The notes: generated from the sequence alone by a model not told the origin. DNA of 15,651 bases from Flavobacteriaceae bacterium (GCA_031273305.1 JAISSC010000096.1:1-15651); one strand, 5' to 3'; shown: positions 1-7,791, numbered from the stretch's first letter. Translations and numbers: made by a program.

Positions 1-1112
1 AGTTTTTGTCTGGTTTCAGCATCTCCCACATCGGATTTTAACAGGATATTATCCAACGGCCACATTAATAATTTTTTAAACCATGCATATAAATCTCCAA
101 ATGCGGATTGTCCTGCTTCAAAGCCTACCATTCCGGGAAGGATAATGTCATCTGCCTGCTGAGGAATGCCCGGAACCAGCTTGTTTCCTGAACTTTTAGG
201 GCCTACGGTAATAGCGCAGGTAGACGTACCAACAATCTCAACCATTGCTTTATCTCTAACTCCCGCTCCGATGGCTCCTGCATGGCAATCTAAATTTCCG
301 ACCGCAATCAATACGTCTTTCGGTAATCCCAACCGGATTGCCCACTCTTTTGTAATGGTTCCCGCAGCCTGGTCACAGGTATAAGGGTTTTCGTTAAATG
401 TATCTACTAATCCGTCTAAAACAGGGTCAAGTGCTTTAAAGAACTCATTAGGCGGATATCCTCCCCATTCTTTATTCCACATAACACGTGACCCTGCAAT
501 GCCCATTCCTCGTTTTAATTTTTCCGGTTTTGTGTCACCGCAAAGAACTCCGGGCAACCAGTCACTGGCTTCTACAAAGGAATGAGCAGCTTTCCTGATC
601 TCAGGTATCCTGAAAATATGAAGTGCCTTAGTCCAAAAATGCTCGGTGGAATAATCTCCACATCCTGCGGATTTAGTATAATCTATATGCCATTTTTTAG
701 CAAAATCATTGATATAGTCATTTTCTTTTTGTCCGGTATGGTCTTTCCACAGCACAAACATTGCATCCGGATTTCCTGCAAATTCGGGTAATAATGCTAA
801 CGGTGTTCCGTCTTTATTTACGGCAACCGGTGTAGAACCCGTCATATCCACACTGATAGCTTTTACTCTTTCAGCTGCTCCGGGAACTTTCTCCAATATG
901 TCCTTAACAATAAATTCCAATACTTCTATATAATCCGAAGGATGTTGCCTGAATTGGGATTTTACAGGATCACAAAATAATCCTTGTTTCCATCTCGGAT
1001 ATTCTTTGACCGACAGGGCTAATTCTTTCCCGGTTTCGGCGTCTATAAGTATGGCTCGTCCTGAATCTGTACCATAATCCAGTCCTATTACTAAATTGTC
1101 TGATAGTGTCAT
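1..1112 (-). CDS. araB: Ribulokinase, first 370 residues (copy 1, cut by the window edge)
   Basis: This FGGY-family kinase phosphorylates L-ribulose (and related pentuloses) with ATP in the cytoplasm. It starts at ATG 1112 and stays open to the left edge, so about two thirds of the usual 550-570 residues are visible. The N-terminal nucleotide-binding signature IGLDYGTDSGRA is near residue 10. The ribulokinase-specific stretch YPRWKQGLFCDP follows, and the catalytic aspartate is probably D275 in GNLDCHAGAIGAG. It is closely related to the kinase gene just upstream and lies 89 bases after it, so it is a tandem paralogue. One difference stands out: after GTSTC, residue 300 is Ala, where copy 2 and, from memory, E. 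coli AraB have Asp. The family call is firm. Whether L-ribulose is still its substrate is open. Confidence 0.9.
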   Translation of the reverse strand, partial: MTLSDNLVIGLDYGTDSGRAILIDAETGKELALSVKEYPRWKQGLFCDPVKSQFRQHPSDYIEVLEFIVKDILEKVPGAAERVKAISVDMTGSTPVAVNKDGTPLALLPEFAGNPDAMFVLWKDHTGQKENDYINDFAKKWHIDYTKSAGCGDYSTEHFWTKALHIFRIPEIRKAAHSFVEASDWLPGVLCGDTKPEKLKRGMGIAGSRVMWNKEWGGYPPNEFFKALDPVLDGLVDTFNENPYTCDQAAGTITKEWAIRLGLPKDVLIAVGNLDCHAGAIGAGVRDKAMVEIVGTSTCAITVGPKSSGNKLVPGIPQQADDIILPGMVGFEAGQSAFGDLYAWFKKLLMWPLDNILLKSDVGDAETRQK

Positions 1113-1201
1113 TTTTTTGTTGTTTTTTAGTTCTGTTTTAGTCTTAATTTTTTATAAAAGTGATGGGAAACGATAAGTTTACCCACCACTCTGCCATACG
1201 G

Positions 1202-2875
1202 CTACTTAATTAACTCCTTTACTTTTTCCAATTGTTGATATTTTTTGTATTCTGTATTGTAGTGTGCATGGCTTTCTTCATCCGGATGGTAAATGGTAGA
1301 TATTTCCATTCCCATCTTTTCCTGAGCATCTTCTAATTTTGCATATACTCCGGCAGCCACAGCAGCACACATAGCTACTCCCAAAGCACAGGCTTCACGC
1401 GTAGCAATAACCTTAATCGGGATTCCCAGCACATCTGAAAGAACCTGCATTACATAGGGCGACTTTTGTGAAATTCCTCCTACTGCAATAATTTCGTCAA
1501 TCTCTATTCCGTTGTTAATAAACTGCTCCACAATGGCTCTGGAACCGTAAGCAGTCGCTTCTACAATGGATTTATACAGTAACGGCGCAGAGCTGGAGAG
1601 CGTGAGACCTGCAATGGTTCCTTTCAAATCATAATCTACATTTGGAGTTCTCCTGCCGTTGATCCAGTCGGTTGCAACAATATGGCTGTCTTTAGCCGGG
1701 ATTACTTTTGCCTGTCTGGCTAAGTTTGGAATTATTTCTGCATATACTTCATCAATGACTTTCCGTTTGGTATCTTCATCTACTAAAGAGCTTTCTGCAA
1801 AAACCTCCCGCAAGGGCCACATCAATATTTTCTTAAACCATGCATAGTAATCTCCGTATACGGATTGTCCTGCTTCATATCCAACCATTCCCGGAATAAT
1901 GGAATCATCTGCCTGACCTGAAATTCCCGGAATTAATTTATTGCCTTCACTTTTTGGTCCAACAATAATATCACAGGTTGAAGTACCTATAATTTGTACT
2001 ATTGATTTATTTCTAACTCCGGCTCCGATACCTCCCGCATGGGCATCAATATTACCTGCCGCCACTTTTACATCGGTGGTTAAACCTAGTTTTTCAGCCC
2101 ATTCTTCCGTTAGGTTCCCAATTGGTTCCACACAGGTATATACTTCTTTGGAGAACGTGTCTACAATTCCATCCAAAGCGGGGTCTAATGCTTTAAAAAA
2201 TTCGTTTGGCGGATAGCCTCCCCATTCTTTATTCCACAAAACTTTAAATCCTGCCGTACAGATATTTCTTTTTAGTTCTTCAGGTTTTGTAATTCCTACA
2301 AGTATATTGGAAAGCCAGTCACAGGCATCAACAAAAGAATGTCCTGCCTCTCTTACTTGTGCATCGGTTCGGAACACATGCAAGGCTTTTGCCCAAAAAT
2401 GTTCGGCGGAATAATTTCCTCCTCCTCCTGCATACCGGGTATAATCTGTATGCCATTTTTTAGAAAAGTCATTGATATGGTCACAATCTCTTACTCCTGT
2501 ATGGTCTTTCCACAGGATAAACATACCGTTGGGATTTTCGGAAAAATCCGGGCGTAATGCTAACGGAGTTCCTCTTTTATCTACCACAACCGGAGTGGAA
2601 CAGGTTACATCTATCGCAATTGCTTTTACTTTATCTTTTGAACCCGGAACACTATTTATCACATCATTGACGATAAACTCCAATACTTCAATATAATCTG
2701 AGGGATGTTGCCTGAACTGATAATTTACGGGGTCGCAATATAATCCCTGTTTCCATCTGGGATATTCTTTAACCGACAATCCTAATTCTCTCCCGGTTTC
2801 GGCATCCATTAACATAGCTCTTGCTGAGTCTGTTCCGTAATCAATCCCGATCACTAAGTTGTTTGATAGTTCCAT
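1202..2875 (-). CDS. araB: Ribulokinase (copy 2, complete)
   Basis: This is a complete 557-residue FGGY kinase, close to the 566 residues of E. coli AraB. It converts L-ribulose to L-ribulose 5-phosphate, the substrate of the AraD epimerase encoded 37 bases upstream. Visible motifs are the N-terminal IGIDYGTDSARA, the YPRWKQGLYCDP stretch near residue 38, MFILWKDHTG near 118, the catalytic GNIDAHAGGIGAG with D277, the intact GTSTCD motif (D302), and the C-terminal ATP-site region AVGGISQKSPYVMQ. The start follows an A-rich leader with no Shine-Dalgarno, as is usual in Bacteroidota. It sits in the same transcription direction as all genes from glpF onward. An isomerase that would supply ribulose (AraA) is not in the window and could lie beyond the left edge. 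Confidence 0.95.
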   Translation of the reverse strand: MELSNNLVIGIDYGTDSARAMLMDAETGRELGLSVKEYPRWKQGLYCDPVNYQFRQHPSDYIEVLEFIVNDVINSVPGSKDKVKAIAIDVTCSTPVVVDKRGTPLALRPDFSENPNGMFILWKDHTGVRDCDHINDFSKKWHTDYTRYAGGGGNYSAEHFWAKALHVFRTDAQVREAGHSFVDACDWLSNILVGITKPEELKRNICTAGFKVLWNKEWGGYPPNEFFKALDPALDGIVDTFSKEVYTCVEPIGNLTEEWAEKLGLTTDVKVAAGNIDAHAGGIGAGVRNKSIVQIIGTSTCDIIVGPKSEGNKLIPGISGQADDSIIPGMVGYEAGQSVYGDYYAWFKKILMWPLREVFAESSLVDEDTKRKVIDEVYAEIIPNLARQAKVIPAKDSHIVATDWINGRRTPNVDYDLKGTIAGLTLSSSAPLLYKSIVEATAYGSRAIVEQFINNGIEIDEIIAVGGISQKSPYVMQVLSDVLGIPIKVIATREACALGVAMCAAVAAGVYAKLEDAQEKMGMEISTIYHPDEESHAHYNTEYKKYQQLEKVKELIK

Positions 2876-2912
2876 ATTTTGTTGTTTTTAGTTTTAATTG
2901 TAATCTGTTGCG

Positions 2913-3614
2913 TTATTTTTGTCCATAATAAGCACCCGCTCCATGTTTCCTCTCGTAATGCTTATTTATCAAAGTCCTTTTTAGCTTGGGGGATTCAGGG
3001 TTAATCTTCATGGTCAGATAAGCCATTTTTGCTATATTCTCTAACACGACACTGTTATAAACCGCTTCTTCTACTGTTTTTCCCCATGTAAACGGTGCAT
3101 GATTCCCCACCAAAACCATTTCCACCTCTTTATGGCTTAATTCTTTCTCTTTTAAGATGTTTAATATCTGCAAACCGGTCTGGTATTCATATTCTCCTCT
3201 GATCATATCATCACTCATAGGGGGAGCACAGGGAATATCCGATGTGGTATGGTCTGCATGTGTAGTTCCGAAGATCGGAATGTCTAACTGAGACTGCGCC
3301 CAAGCGGTGGCATACGTACTGTGAGTGTGAACTACGGAATTTACATCATTCCAGTGTCTATATAATACGGCATGAGTAAGGGTATCGGAAGAAGGTCTTA
3401 ATTTTCCCTCTACAATATTTCCATCAAAGTCTACAATAACCATGTTCTCAATGGTTAATTTATCATAGGGCACTCCACTGGGTTTAATGGCAAATACTCC
3501 TTCTTTATGGTCGGCAGCACTTACATTTCCCCATGTAAGTAATACTAAGCTCAGTTTTGGCAATAATAAATTCCCTTCGTAAGCTCTTTCTTTCAGGTGA
3601 CTGTATTTTCTCAT
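2913..3614 (-). CDS. araD: L-ribulose-5-phosphate 4-epimerase
   Basis: This class II aldolase-fold enzyme interconverts L-ribulose 5-phosphate and D-xylulose 5-phosphate, feeding the pentose phosphate pathway. At 233 residues it matches E. coli AraD (231) nearly end to end. Visible motifs are LTWGNVSA near residue 27, IKPSGVPY near 43, PSSDT with D77, the zinc-ligand pair HTH (H96 and H98), GTTHADH near 116, and the third zinc histidine H172 in GNHAPF. The C-terminal HYERKHGAGAYYGQK carries the tyrosines expected of the catalytic Tyr. These residues favour a true epimerase over a fuculose or rhamnulose phosphate aldolase. The gene begins only 5 bases after the stop of the HAD phosphatase, so the two are very likely translationally coupled. 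Confidence 0.95.
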   Translation of the reverse strand: MRKYSHLKERAYEGNLLLPKLSLVLLTWGNVSAADHKEGVFAIKPSGVPYDKLTIENMVIVDFDGNIVEGKLRPSSDTLTHAVLYRHWNDVNSVVHTHSTYATAWAQSQLDIPIFGTTHADHTTSDIPCAPPMSDDMIRGEYEYQTGLQILNILKEKELSHKEVEMVLVGNHAPFTWGKTVEEAVYNSVVLENIAKMAYLTMKINPESPKLKRTLINKHYERKHGAGAYYGQK

Positions 3615-3619
3615 TTTTT

Positions 3620-4483
3620 TTATCTTGAATGTGAGTATTCTATTAAGTTTCCTAATGTTTCAATACTGGGAAGAATAATGTCCAATTCCGAATCTGCATT
3701 TTTTGCTTCTTCTAATGTTGCTTCGCCCGTAAGAACCAAAACTCCGAAAGCACCTGCATTACGTGCCATAATCATATCCGTATAAATACGGTCTCCTACC
3801 ATAGCAACTTCTTCGGGTTTTAGGTTTTTTGAGGTTAAAATTCCATCCAGCATTTCTTTTTGAGGTTTCCCCAGAACTATATCCGGTCTTCGTCCGGTAG
3901 CTGTTTCAATACAGGAGTAAATAGATGCGCAATCTACCAGAACAACGGGCTGATCCGTAGGACATACTTTATCCGGATTGGTTGCTACATACAACTTTCC
4001 CTGTTTTGCCCACCATGCTGCACGGCATAGTCTGTCATAGGTCAGGGTCATGTCAAAAGCTACTACCAATGCATCCGGTTCGTCTTCTGCCGAATTTTCT
4101 GCGGATATATAGCCTGCTTTTTCAAACTGTTGGATCATACTGGGAGTACCCAATATGAATAATCTTTTAACTTCAGGGTATTTATTTTTGAGATAGTCAA
4201 TGGTGGCTACTGCCGAAGTGTATATTTCTTCTTCTGTTACCGGTATGCCTAATCGTTCGAGTTTTTTCAGATAATCTGAAATACTTTTGGACGGGTTATT
4301 GGTTAGAAATGAATAACTTATACCCAATCTTTTCAACCGGTTCAAAAAACTAATGGTATAAGGAAACAGGGTGGTTCCGTTATAAATAGTTCCATCCATA
4401 TCCAATGCCACATGTTTGAGTTTTTTAACTCTTTCCAGAAGTTCGGGTGAAATCTGAGTATTATCTGTTATATGATTTTTCAT
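3620..4483 (-). CDS. HAD-IIA (NagD-like) sugar-phosphate phosphatase, AraL-like
   Basis: This 287-residue haloacid dehalogenase hydrolase is predicted to remove phosphate from small sugar or polyol phosphates in the cytoplasm. Motif I is ALDMDGTIYNG (nucleophile D28, acid D30), motif II is FLTNN (61-63), the motif III lysine is K206 in LGKPQKE, and motif IV is MVGDRIYTD (D231, D236). The cap domain between motifs II and III is of the C2 type, as in NagD and pNPPase-like enzymes. Its position between egsA/araM and araD mirrors AraL in the Bacillus subtilis ara operon, a HAD-IIA phosphatase of similar size. That synteny is my reason for calling it AraL-like. The substrate is unknown; glycerol-1-phosphate or an accumulating pentose phosphate are candidates. 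A terminator-like hairpin lies just upstream. Confidence 0.85.
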   Translation of the reverse strand: MKNHITDNTQISPELLERVKKLKHVALDMDGTIYNGTTLFPYTISFLNRLKRLGISYSFLTNNPSKSISDYLKKLERLGIPVTEEEIYTSAVATIDYLKNKYPEVKRLFILGTPSMIQQFEKAGYISAENSAEDEPDALVVAFDMTLTYDRLCRAAWWAKQGKLYVATNPDKVCPTDQPVVLVDCASIYSCIETATGRRPDIVLGKPQKEMLDGILTSKNLKPEEVAMVGDRIYTDMIMARNAGAFGVLVLTGEATLEEAKNADSELDIILPSIETLGNLIEYSHSR

Positions 4484-4505
4484 TTCTTACTTAAGTATGA
4501 TTGTT

Positions 4506-4540
4506 AAAAAACCACATTTGCAGAATACTACAAATGTGGT
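4506..4540 (-). terminator. Intra-operon intrinsic terminator or attenuator
   Basis: A perfect 10-base inverted repeat, ACCACATTTG and CAAATGTGGT, is separated by a 10-base loop (4511-4540). On the minus strand it is followed directly by a run of six T (4511-4506). It lies in the 72-base gap after the egsA stop and before the phosphatase start, in the direction of the operon. No TAnnTTTG promoter is visible between it and the phosphatase gene, so the downstream genes probably depend on read-through. Confidence 0.8.
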
Positions 4541-4555
4541 AACATTAACCTTATG

Positions 4556-5965
4556 TCAACATTTTAAAGCTCCATCTTTGCTAAATAATTCATTAACCCA
4601 TTGGTCTAGATAACCTGCTCTGTAAGCAAAATCCAAAACGGTATATCGACTTCTGATTTTTTGTGCCTTGTAAAAACCCTCCCGAAGCCTTTCTCTGGTG
4701 ATTCCGACTTGTTCAGGCTCTACAGGCGCACCTACTAATTTTAGACGTTTTTTAGTGATTTCAAATGGAATGATTTGTTTTTCAAGTTTTTCTTTAATTG
4801 TTCTCCAGTTTTCTTTTATTCGTGTTAATTGCCCTTTTAATTCTTCTTTGGTCACATGTTTATCCGTAACCTGCTTTACGGCGAAAGGATGAATATCGGT
4901 GTCCCGAAACATTTCATCTACCCGCCTTATCTCTTCTTCCAAAGAAGGCCATTTCTCAACAGCCGTTTCTACATCCATTTGATCTATCGGTGTTTTCAAC
5001 ATTAGTTCATACATTGCCGTGATGGTCAGGGTTCCTATCCCTACTTTAAATCCGTGAGAAGGAGCCTGCTCATCCTGATTGGGATATAATCCATACTTCC
5101 GGGACATTTCTCCCTTAAAGGTATGGTGCTCCATATCCCAAAGATGACTAAATTGGTGTTCTGCTCCGGAAGCCGGACGACTGGAACTCATTGCCTGAAT
5201 TGCAAAACCGCCCAGCATCAATCCTTCGGTTAGCAGCTCTATCGCCAAAGGCTCTCCTGCTTTTGCTCCTTCGGGGTCTCTTAAAGCCTCTTCCAATCCG
5301 TCCTGAACGATATGCCAAGCAACCGTATCAATCGGCTCCATACCTGTTTTCGGATGATTAGGATTCACGGCTGCATCAGCTAAAATCCAATCAGCACCTG
5401 CGGGTATTTTTGCATATAGATCGGCATATCCTGAGGCAGTCATCAAAGGCGGAGCCGTACTTATAATATCAATGTCCGCTACAATAGCCTGAGGCGCAGG
5501 GCATTCATGGGTAATTTTAGCTCCGTTGCGGGTAATAGAAGCTCCATAAGCAGAATATCCGTCCATAGATGCTGCCGTTGCCACACATAGATAAGGACGG
5601 TCATCCAACTCATGATTAGCCCTTTTAGTCAGGTCGTTAATAACTCCTGAGCCTACGGCGACGGAAATAACATCTTTATCTTTCAAATGATCTCTGAGAA
5701 CTTCTACAAATTTGTAATCTGCATATAAGTCAGGATCATCAAAAATATAGGGTTCTTCACCTTCCAAACCTGAATTTTTCAATGCTTCATGAACTTCCCT
5801 GCCTGCTACCTTATACGTATTAGTATCTGCAATCACAATTGCTTTTTTACCGGGAAATTGTTCTTTGAATATTTCTGCAATTCTTCCAATAATTCCGGAT
5901 TCTATTGCTAAATACTTTGTTTCGTTAGCTTTAGACAGGGCTGCATTTATACTTTCTTTGGACAT
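4556..5965 (-). CDS. egsA: sn-glycerol-1-phosphate dehydrogenase (EgsA/AraM family)
   Basis: This enzyme reduces dihydroxyacetone phosphate to sn-glycerol-1-phosphate with NAD(P)H (reversible) and belongs to the iron-containing alcohol dehydrogenase / dehydroquinate synthase fold. Visible motifs are the nucleotide-binding VGSGVINDLTK (104-114), the ATAASMDGYSAYGASIT stretch (129-145), and metal ligands probably D182 in GYADLYAK, H270 in SGAEHQFSH and H304 in PSHGFKVGIG. At 469 residues it is longer than my recollection of Bacillus AraM (about 394). The extra length is mostly a charged, lysine- and glutamate-rich region after residue about 330 and a C-terminal tail. It lies 35 bases after the transaldolase. 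In Bacillus the product feeds archaeal-type glycerolipid synthesis by PcrB; no PcrB is seen here, so a role in carbon or redox handling is as likely. Confidence 0.88.
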   Translation of the reverse strand: MSKESINAALSKANETKYLAIESGIIGRIAEIFKEQFPGKKAIVIADTNTYKVAGREVHEALKNSGLEGEEPYIFDDPDLYADYKFVEVLRDHLKDKDVISVAVGSGVINDLTKRANHELDDRPYLCVATAASMDGYSAYGASITRNGAKITHECPAPQAIVADIDIISTAPPLMTASGYADLYAKIPAGADWILADAAVNPNHPKTGMEPIDTVAWHIVQDGLEEALRDPEGAKAGEPLAIELLTEGLMLGGFAIQAMSSSRPASGAEHQFSHLWDMEHHTFKGEMSRKYGLYPNQDEQAPSHGFKVGIGTLTITAMYELMLKTPIDQMDVETAVEKWPSLEEEIRRVDEMFRDTDIHPFAVKQVTDKHVTKEELKGQLTRIKENWRTIKEKLEKQIIPFEITKKRLKLVGAPVEPEQVGITRERLREGFYKAQKIRSRYTVLDFAYRAGYLDQWVNELFSKDGALKC

Positions 5966-6000
5966 TGTTTTAATTTTTAAATGGCTAATAATTAGGTTGA

Positions 6001-6651
6001 TTATAATTTTTTAGCATCTTCTATGAATTGTGCCAATCCTGCATCTGTTAATGGATGTTTAAGCAGGTTTAATATGGGTGCTAAAGGAGAGGTTATAACA
6101 TCTGCACCTATTTTAGCACAGTTGATTATATGCATCGGAGACCTTACGGAAGCGGCTAATATCTGCGTTTTATAACCATAATTATCATAAACGGTTCTTA
6201 TTTCTTCTATTAAATTCAGCCCATCTGTTGAAATGTCATCCAATCTTCCAAGAAACGGAGAAACATAGGTTGCTCCCGCTTTAGCGGCAAGGATTGCCTG
6301 TCCTGTAGAAAATACCAGAGTACAATTGGTTTTAATTCCCTGATTAGAAAAATATTTGATGGCTCTTATACCCTCATATATCATAGGAACTTTCACCGTA
6401 ATTTGTTTATCAATTTTAGCTAATTCTTCACCCTCCCGGATGATTCCTTCATAATCCGTCGATAAGACTTCTGCGCTTACATCCCCATCAACTATCTCAC
6501 ATATAGCTTTGTAATGAGCATGTATGTTATCTTTTCCCGTAATTCCTACTTTTGCCATTATGGATGGATTGGTAGTAACTCCGTCAAGAATGCCTAACTC
6601 CTGCGCTGTCTTAATCTGCTCCAAGTCTGCTGTGTCTATAAAAAATTTCAT
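6001..6651 (-). CDS. tal: Transaldolase, small TalC type
   Basis: This 216-residue class I aldolase-fold enzyme transfers a dihydroxyacetone unit between sugar phosphates (sedoheptulose 7-phosphate and glyceraldehyde 3-phosphate to erythrose 4-phosphate and fructose 6-phosphate). Visible motifs are MKFFIDTADLEQI at the start, GVTTNPSIM near 24-32, and the Schiff-base lysine K87 in TVKVPM. This small subfamily holds both transaldolases and fructose-6-phosphate aldolases. Two positions that separate them read as transaldolase here: E61 in SAEV (Gln in E. coli FSA) and F133 in SPFLGR (Tyr in E. coli FSA). Those comparisons rely on remembered FSA residues. It sits between glpF and egsA, where it would link the pentulose products of AraB and AraD to hexose and triose phosphates. 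Confidence 0.88.
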   Translation of the reverse strand: MKFFIDTADLEQIKTAQELGILDGVTTNPSIMAKVGITGKDNIHAHYKAICEIVDGDVSAEVLSTDYEGIIREGEELAKIDKQITVKVPMIYEGIRAIKYFSNQGIKTNCTLVFSTGQAILAAKAGATYVSPFLGRLDDISTDGLNLIEEIRTVYDNYGYKTQILAASVRSPMHIINCAKIGADVITSPLAPILNLLKHPLTDAGLAQFIEDAKKL

Positions 6652-6739
6652 TTTGGTTATAAATTTTTGGTTATTTTTATCTTATTGTTGTAAACTAATT
6701 ACTGTTTTGTACTCTATAAATTCTTTATTAGCTATTTTA

Positions 6740-7507
6740 TCAGAAGAAATATGGTTTAACCGCATGGAATAAAGCGGCAGCTATCAAACAACCCGTAACA
6801 GGTCCCAGACTTGCTATGGTAATACCATATCCCCAGTCACTATCTCCTTTTCCTTTAATAGGGAGAAGCTGATGCACTAATCTTGGTAATAAGTCTCTGG
6901 TAGGATTTAAAGACCATCCGGTTACCCCTCCGAATGCCATACCGATTGCAAAAATCAAAAATCCGTTAATGACCACTCCGTTAGCTCCTAACCCGATAGG
7001 AACATCTGAACCGTTAAGTACTAATTTAGGAGGAAGCATCATTAACGAAATAAAAACTAAGAACATGGTAGCGAATGCTTCGTTTGCGAAATTATGTACA
7101 GGATTTCTCACGGCTGCATTTGTTGCAAATACTCCCAATAATTTTCCCGGTTCATTTTCTGTGGCTTCAAATTGTTTTTTATACATAAACCACACTGCAA
7201 TAGCTCCGAAGAACGATCCTATTGCCTGCGCTCCTACATAAGGAAGAACATATGCCCAGGGGAACAACCCTGCTGCTGCAAACCCAATGGATACTGCGGG
7301 ATTAAAATGCGCTCCGCTATTGAACGGACTGGCTACTATAATAGCCATTGCCACCGAGAAACCCCATCCCAACGGCCCGCTTAATGTAGCCGTATTTCCT
7401 GAGCCATAACTTTTATTCAGGGTGTGGTTCATACTTACTCCACATCCCATAGCGATAAGTGTAAACGAACCTAATAACTCTCCTAAAAATTGCGTTGTTG
7501 TAATCAT
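6740..7507 (-). CDS. glpF: Glycerol facilitator / aquaglyceroporin
   Basis: This 255-residue inner-membrane channel of the MIP family passes glycerol or other small polyols passively. Six hydrophobic membrane spans and two half-helix loops are visible. The first loop has the standard motif, GAHFNPAVS with N69-P70-A71. The second reads LNPTRD, N201-P202-T203, so the usual Ala is Thr. R204, the selectivity-filter arginine, and D205, typical of glycerol-conducting members rather than water-only aquaporins, are both present. It is the first gene of the minus-strand cluster and starts about 45 bases after a good promoter. Its 3' end is 88 bases from the transaldolase. Whether it imports a polyol for this pathway or exports glycerol made by EgsA and the phosphatase cannot be told from sequence. 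Confidence 0.92.
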   Translation of the reverse strand: MITTTQFLGELLGSFTLIAMGCGVSMNHTLNKSYGSGNTATLSGPLGWGFSVAMAIIVASPFNSGAHFNPAVSIGFAAAGLFPWAYVLPYVGAQAIGSFFGAIAVWFMYKKQFEATENEPGKLLGVFATNAAVRNPVHNFANEAFATMFLVFISLMMLPPKLVLNGSDVPIGLGANGVVINGFLIFAIGMAFGGVTGWSLNPTRDLLPRLVHQLLPIKGKGDSDWGYGITIASLGPVTGCLIAAALFHAVKPYFF

Positions 7508-7559
7508 AATTTTACTTTGGTTTTAGTTAATATACTTACTATTTCAGTTTTCAATTCAG

Positions 7560-7590
7560 CAAATGTATTTACTAAATCGAAACGAAACAA
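7560..7590 (-). promoter_or_regulatory. Promoter of the glpF-tal-egsA operon
   Basis: On the minus strand there is a TTG (7590-7588), a 20-base spacer, then TACATTTG (7567-7560), matching the Bacteroidota -33/-7 promoter (TTG, about 19-20 bases, TAnnTTTG). Transcription would start near 7553, giving a leader of about 45 bases before the glpF ATG. Confidence 0.72.
7578..7588 (-). promoter_or_regulatory. Candidate DeoR-family operator (tandem CGAAAC)
   Basis: The sequence CGAAACGAAAC holds two abutting copies of CGAAA(C). On the operon strand it reads GTTTCGTTTCG. It sits between the -33 and -7 boxes of the glpF promoter, where a bound repressor would block RNA polymerase. TTTCG-type repeats are common in DeoR-family operators such as that of GlpR. 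The divergently encoded DeoR protein is the obvious candidate ligand. Confidence 0.55.
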
Positions 7591-7719
7591 TGATAAAACG
7601 CAATTTTTTTTATGATAATAGACATGTTATATACCTTATCATATATGGCAAATTTGGCTCATAAATATATAAATTATTAAATACCAATTACTTATATAAC
7701 ACGGTTAATTTTCCTTATC

Positions 7720-7735
7720 GAAACCAATATGTTTC
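7720..7735. promoter_or_regulatory. Candidate second operator, GAAAC-N6-GTTTC inverted repeat
   Basis: GAAAC (7720-7724) and GTTTC (7731-7735) form a perfect inverted repeat around six bases, with the same CGAAAC word as the glpF promoter site beginning at 7719. It lies about 50 bases upstream of the deoR -7 box. This would fit autoregulation or DNA looping to the first site. It is inferred from motif sharing only. Confidence 0.4.
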
Positions 7736-7783
7736 CTTAAAGAATATAAAAAAAGATTTAACTTTTATATAAATAAAATTCAT

Positions 7784-7791
7784 TATTTTTG
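7784..7791 (+). promoter_or_regulatory. -7 promoter box of the DeoR regulator gene
   Basis: TATTTTTG matches the TAnnTTTG -7 consensus and lies 60 bases before the ATG. The matching -33 element is poor: only T-rich sequence is seen about 20 bases upstream. Confidence 0.5.

Noticed and set aside
582..2696. Several open frames of 60-90 codons on the plus strand opposite the two kinases
   Set aside because: They mirror each other because the two kinase genes are paralogues. They have no family motifs or promoter boxes and are antisense shadows.
7600..7700. Riboswitch or small RNA in the divergent control region
   Set aside because: It is only AT-rich sequence with no recognisable aptamer motif or stable helix.
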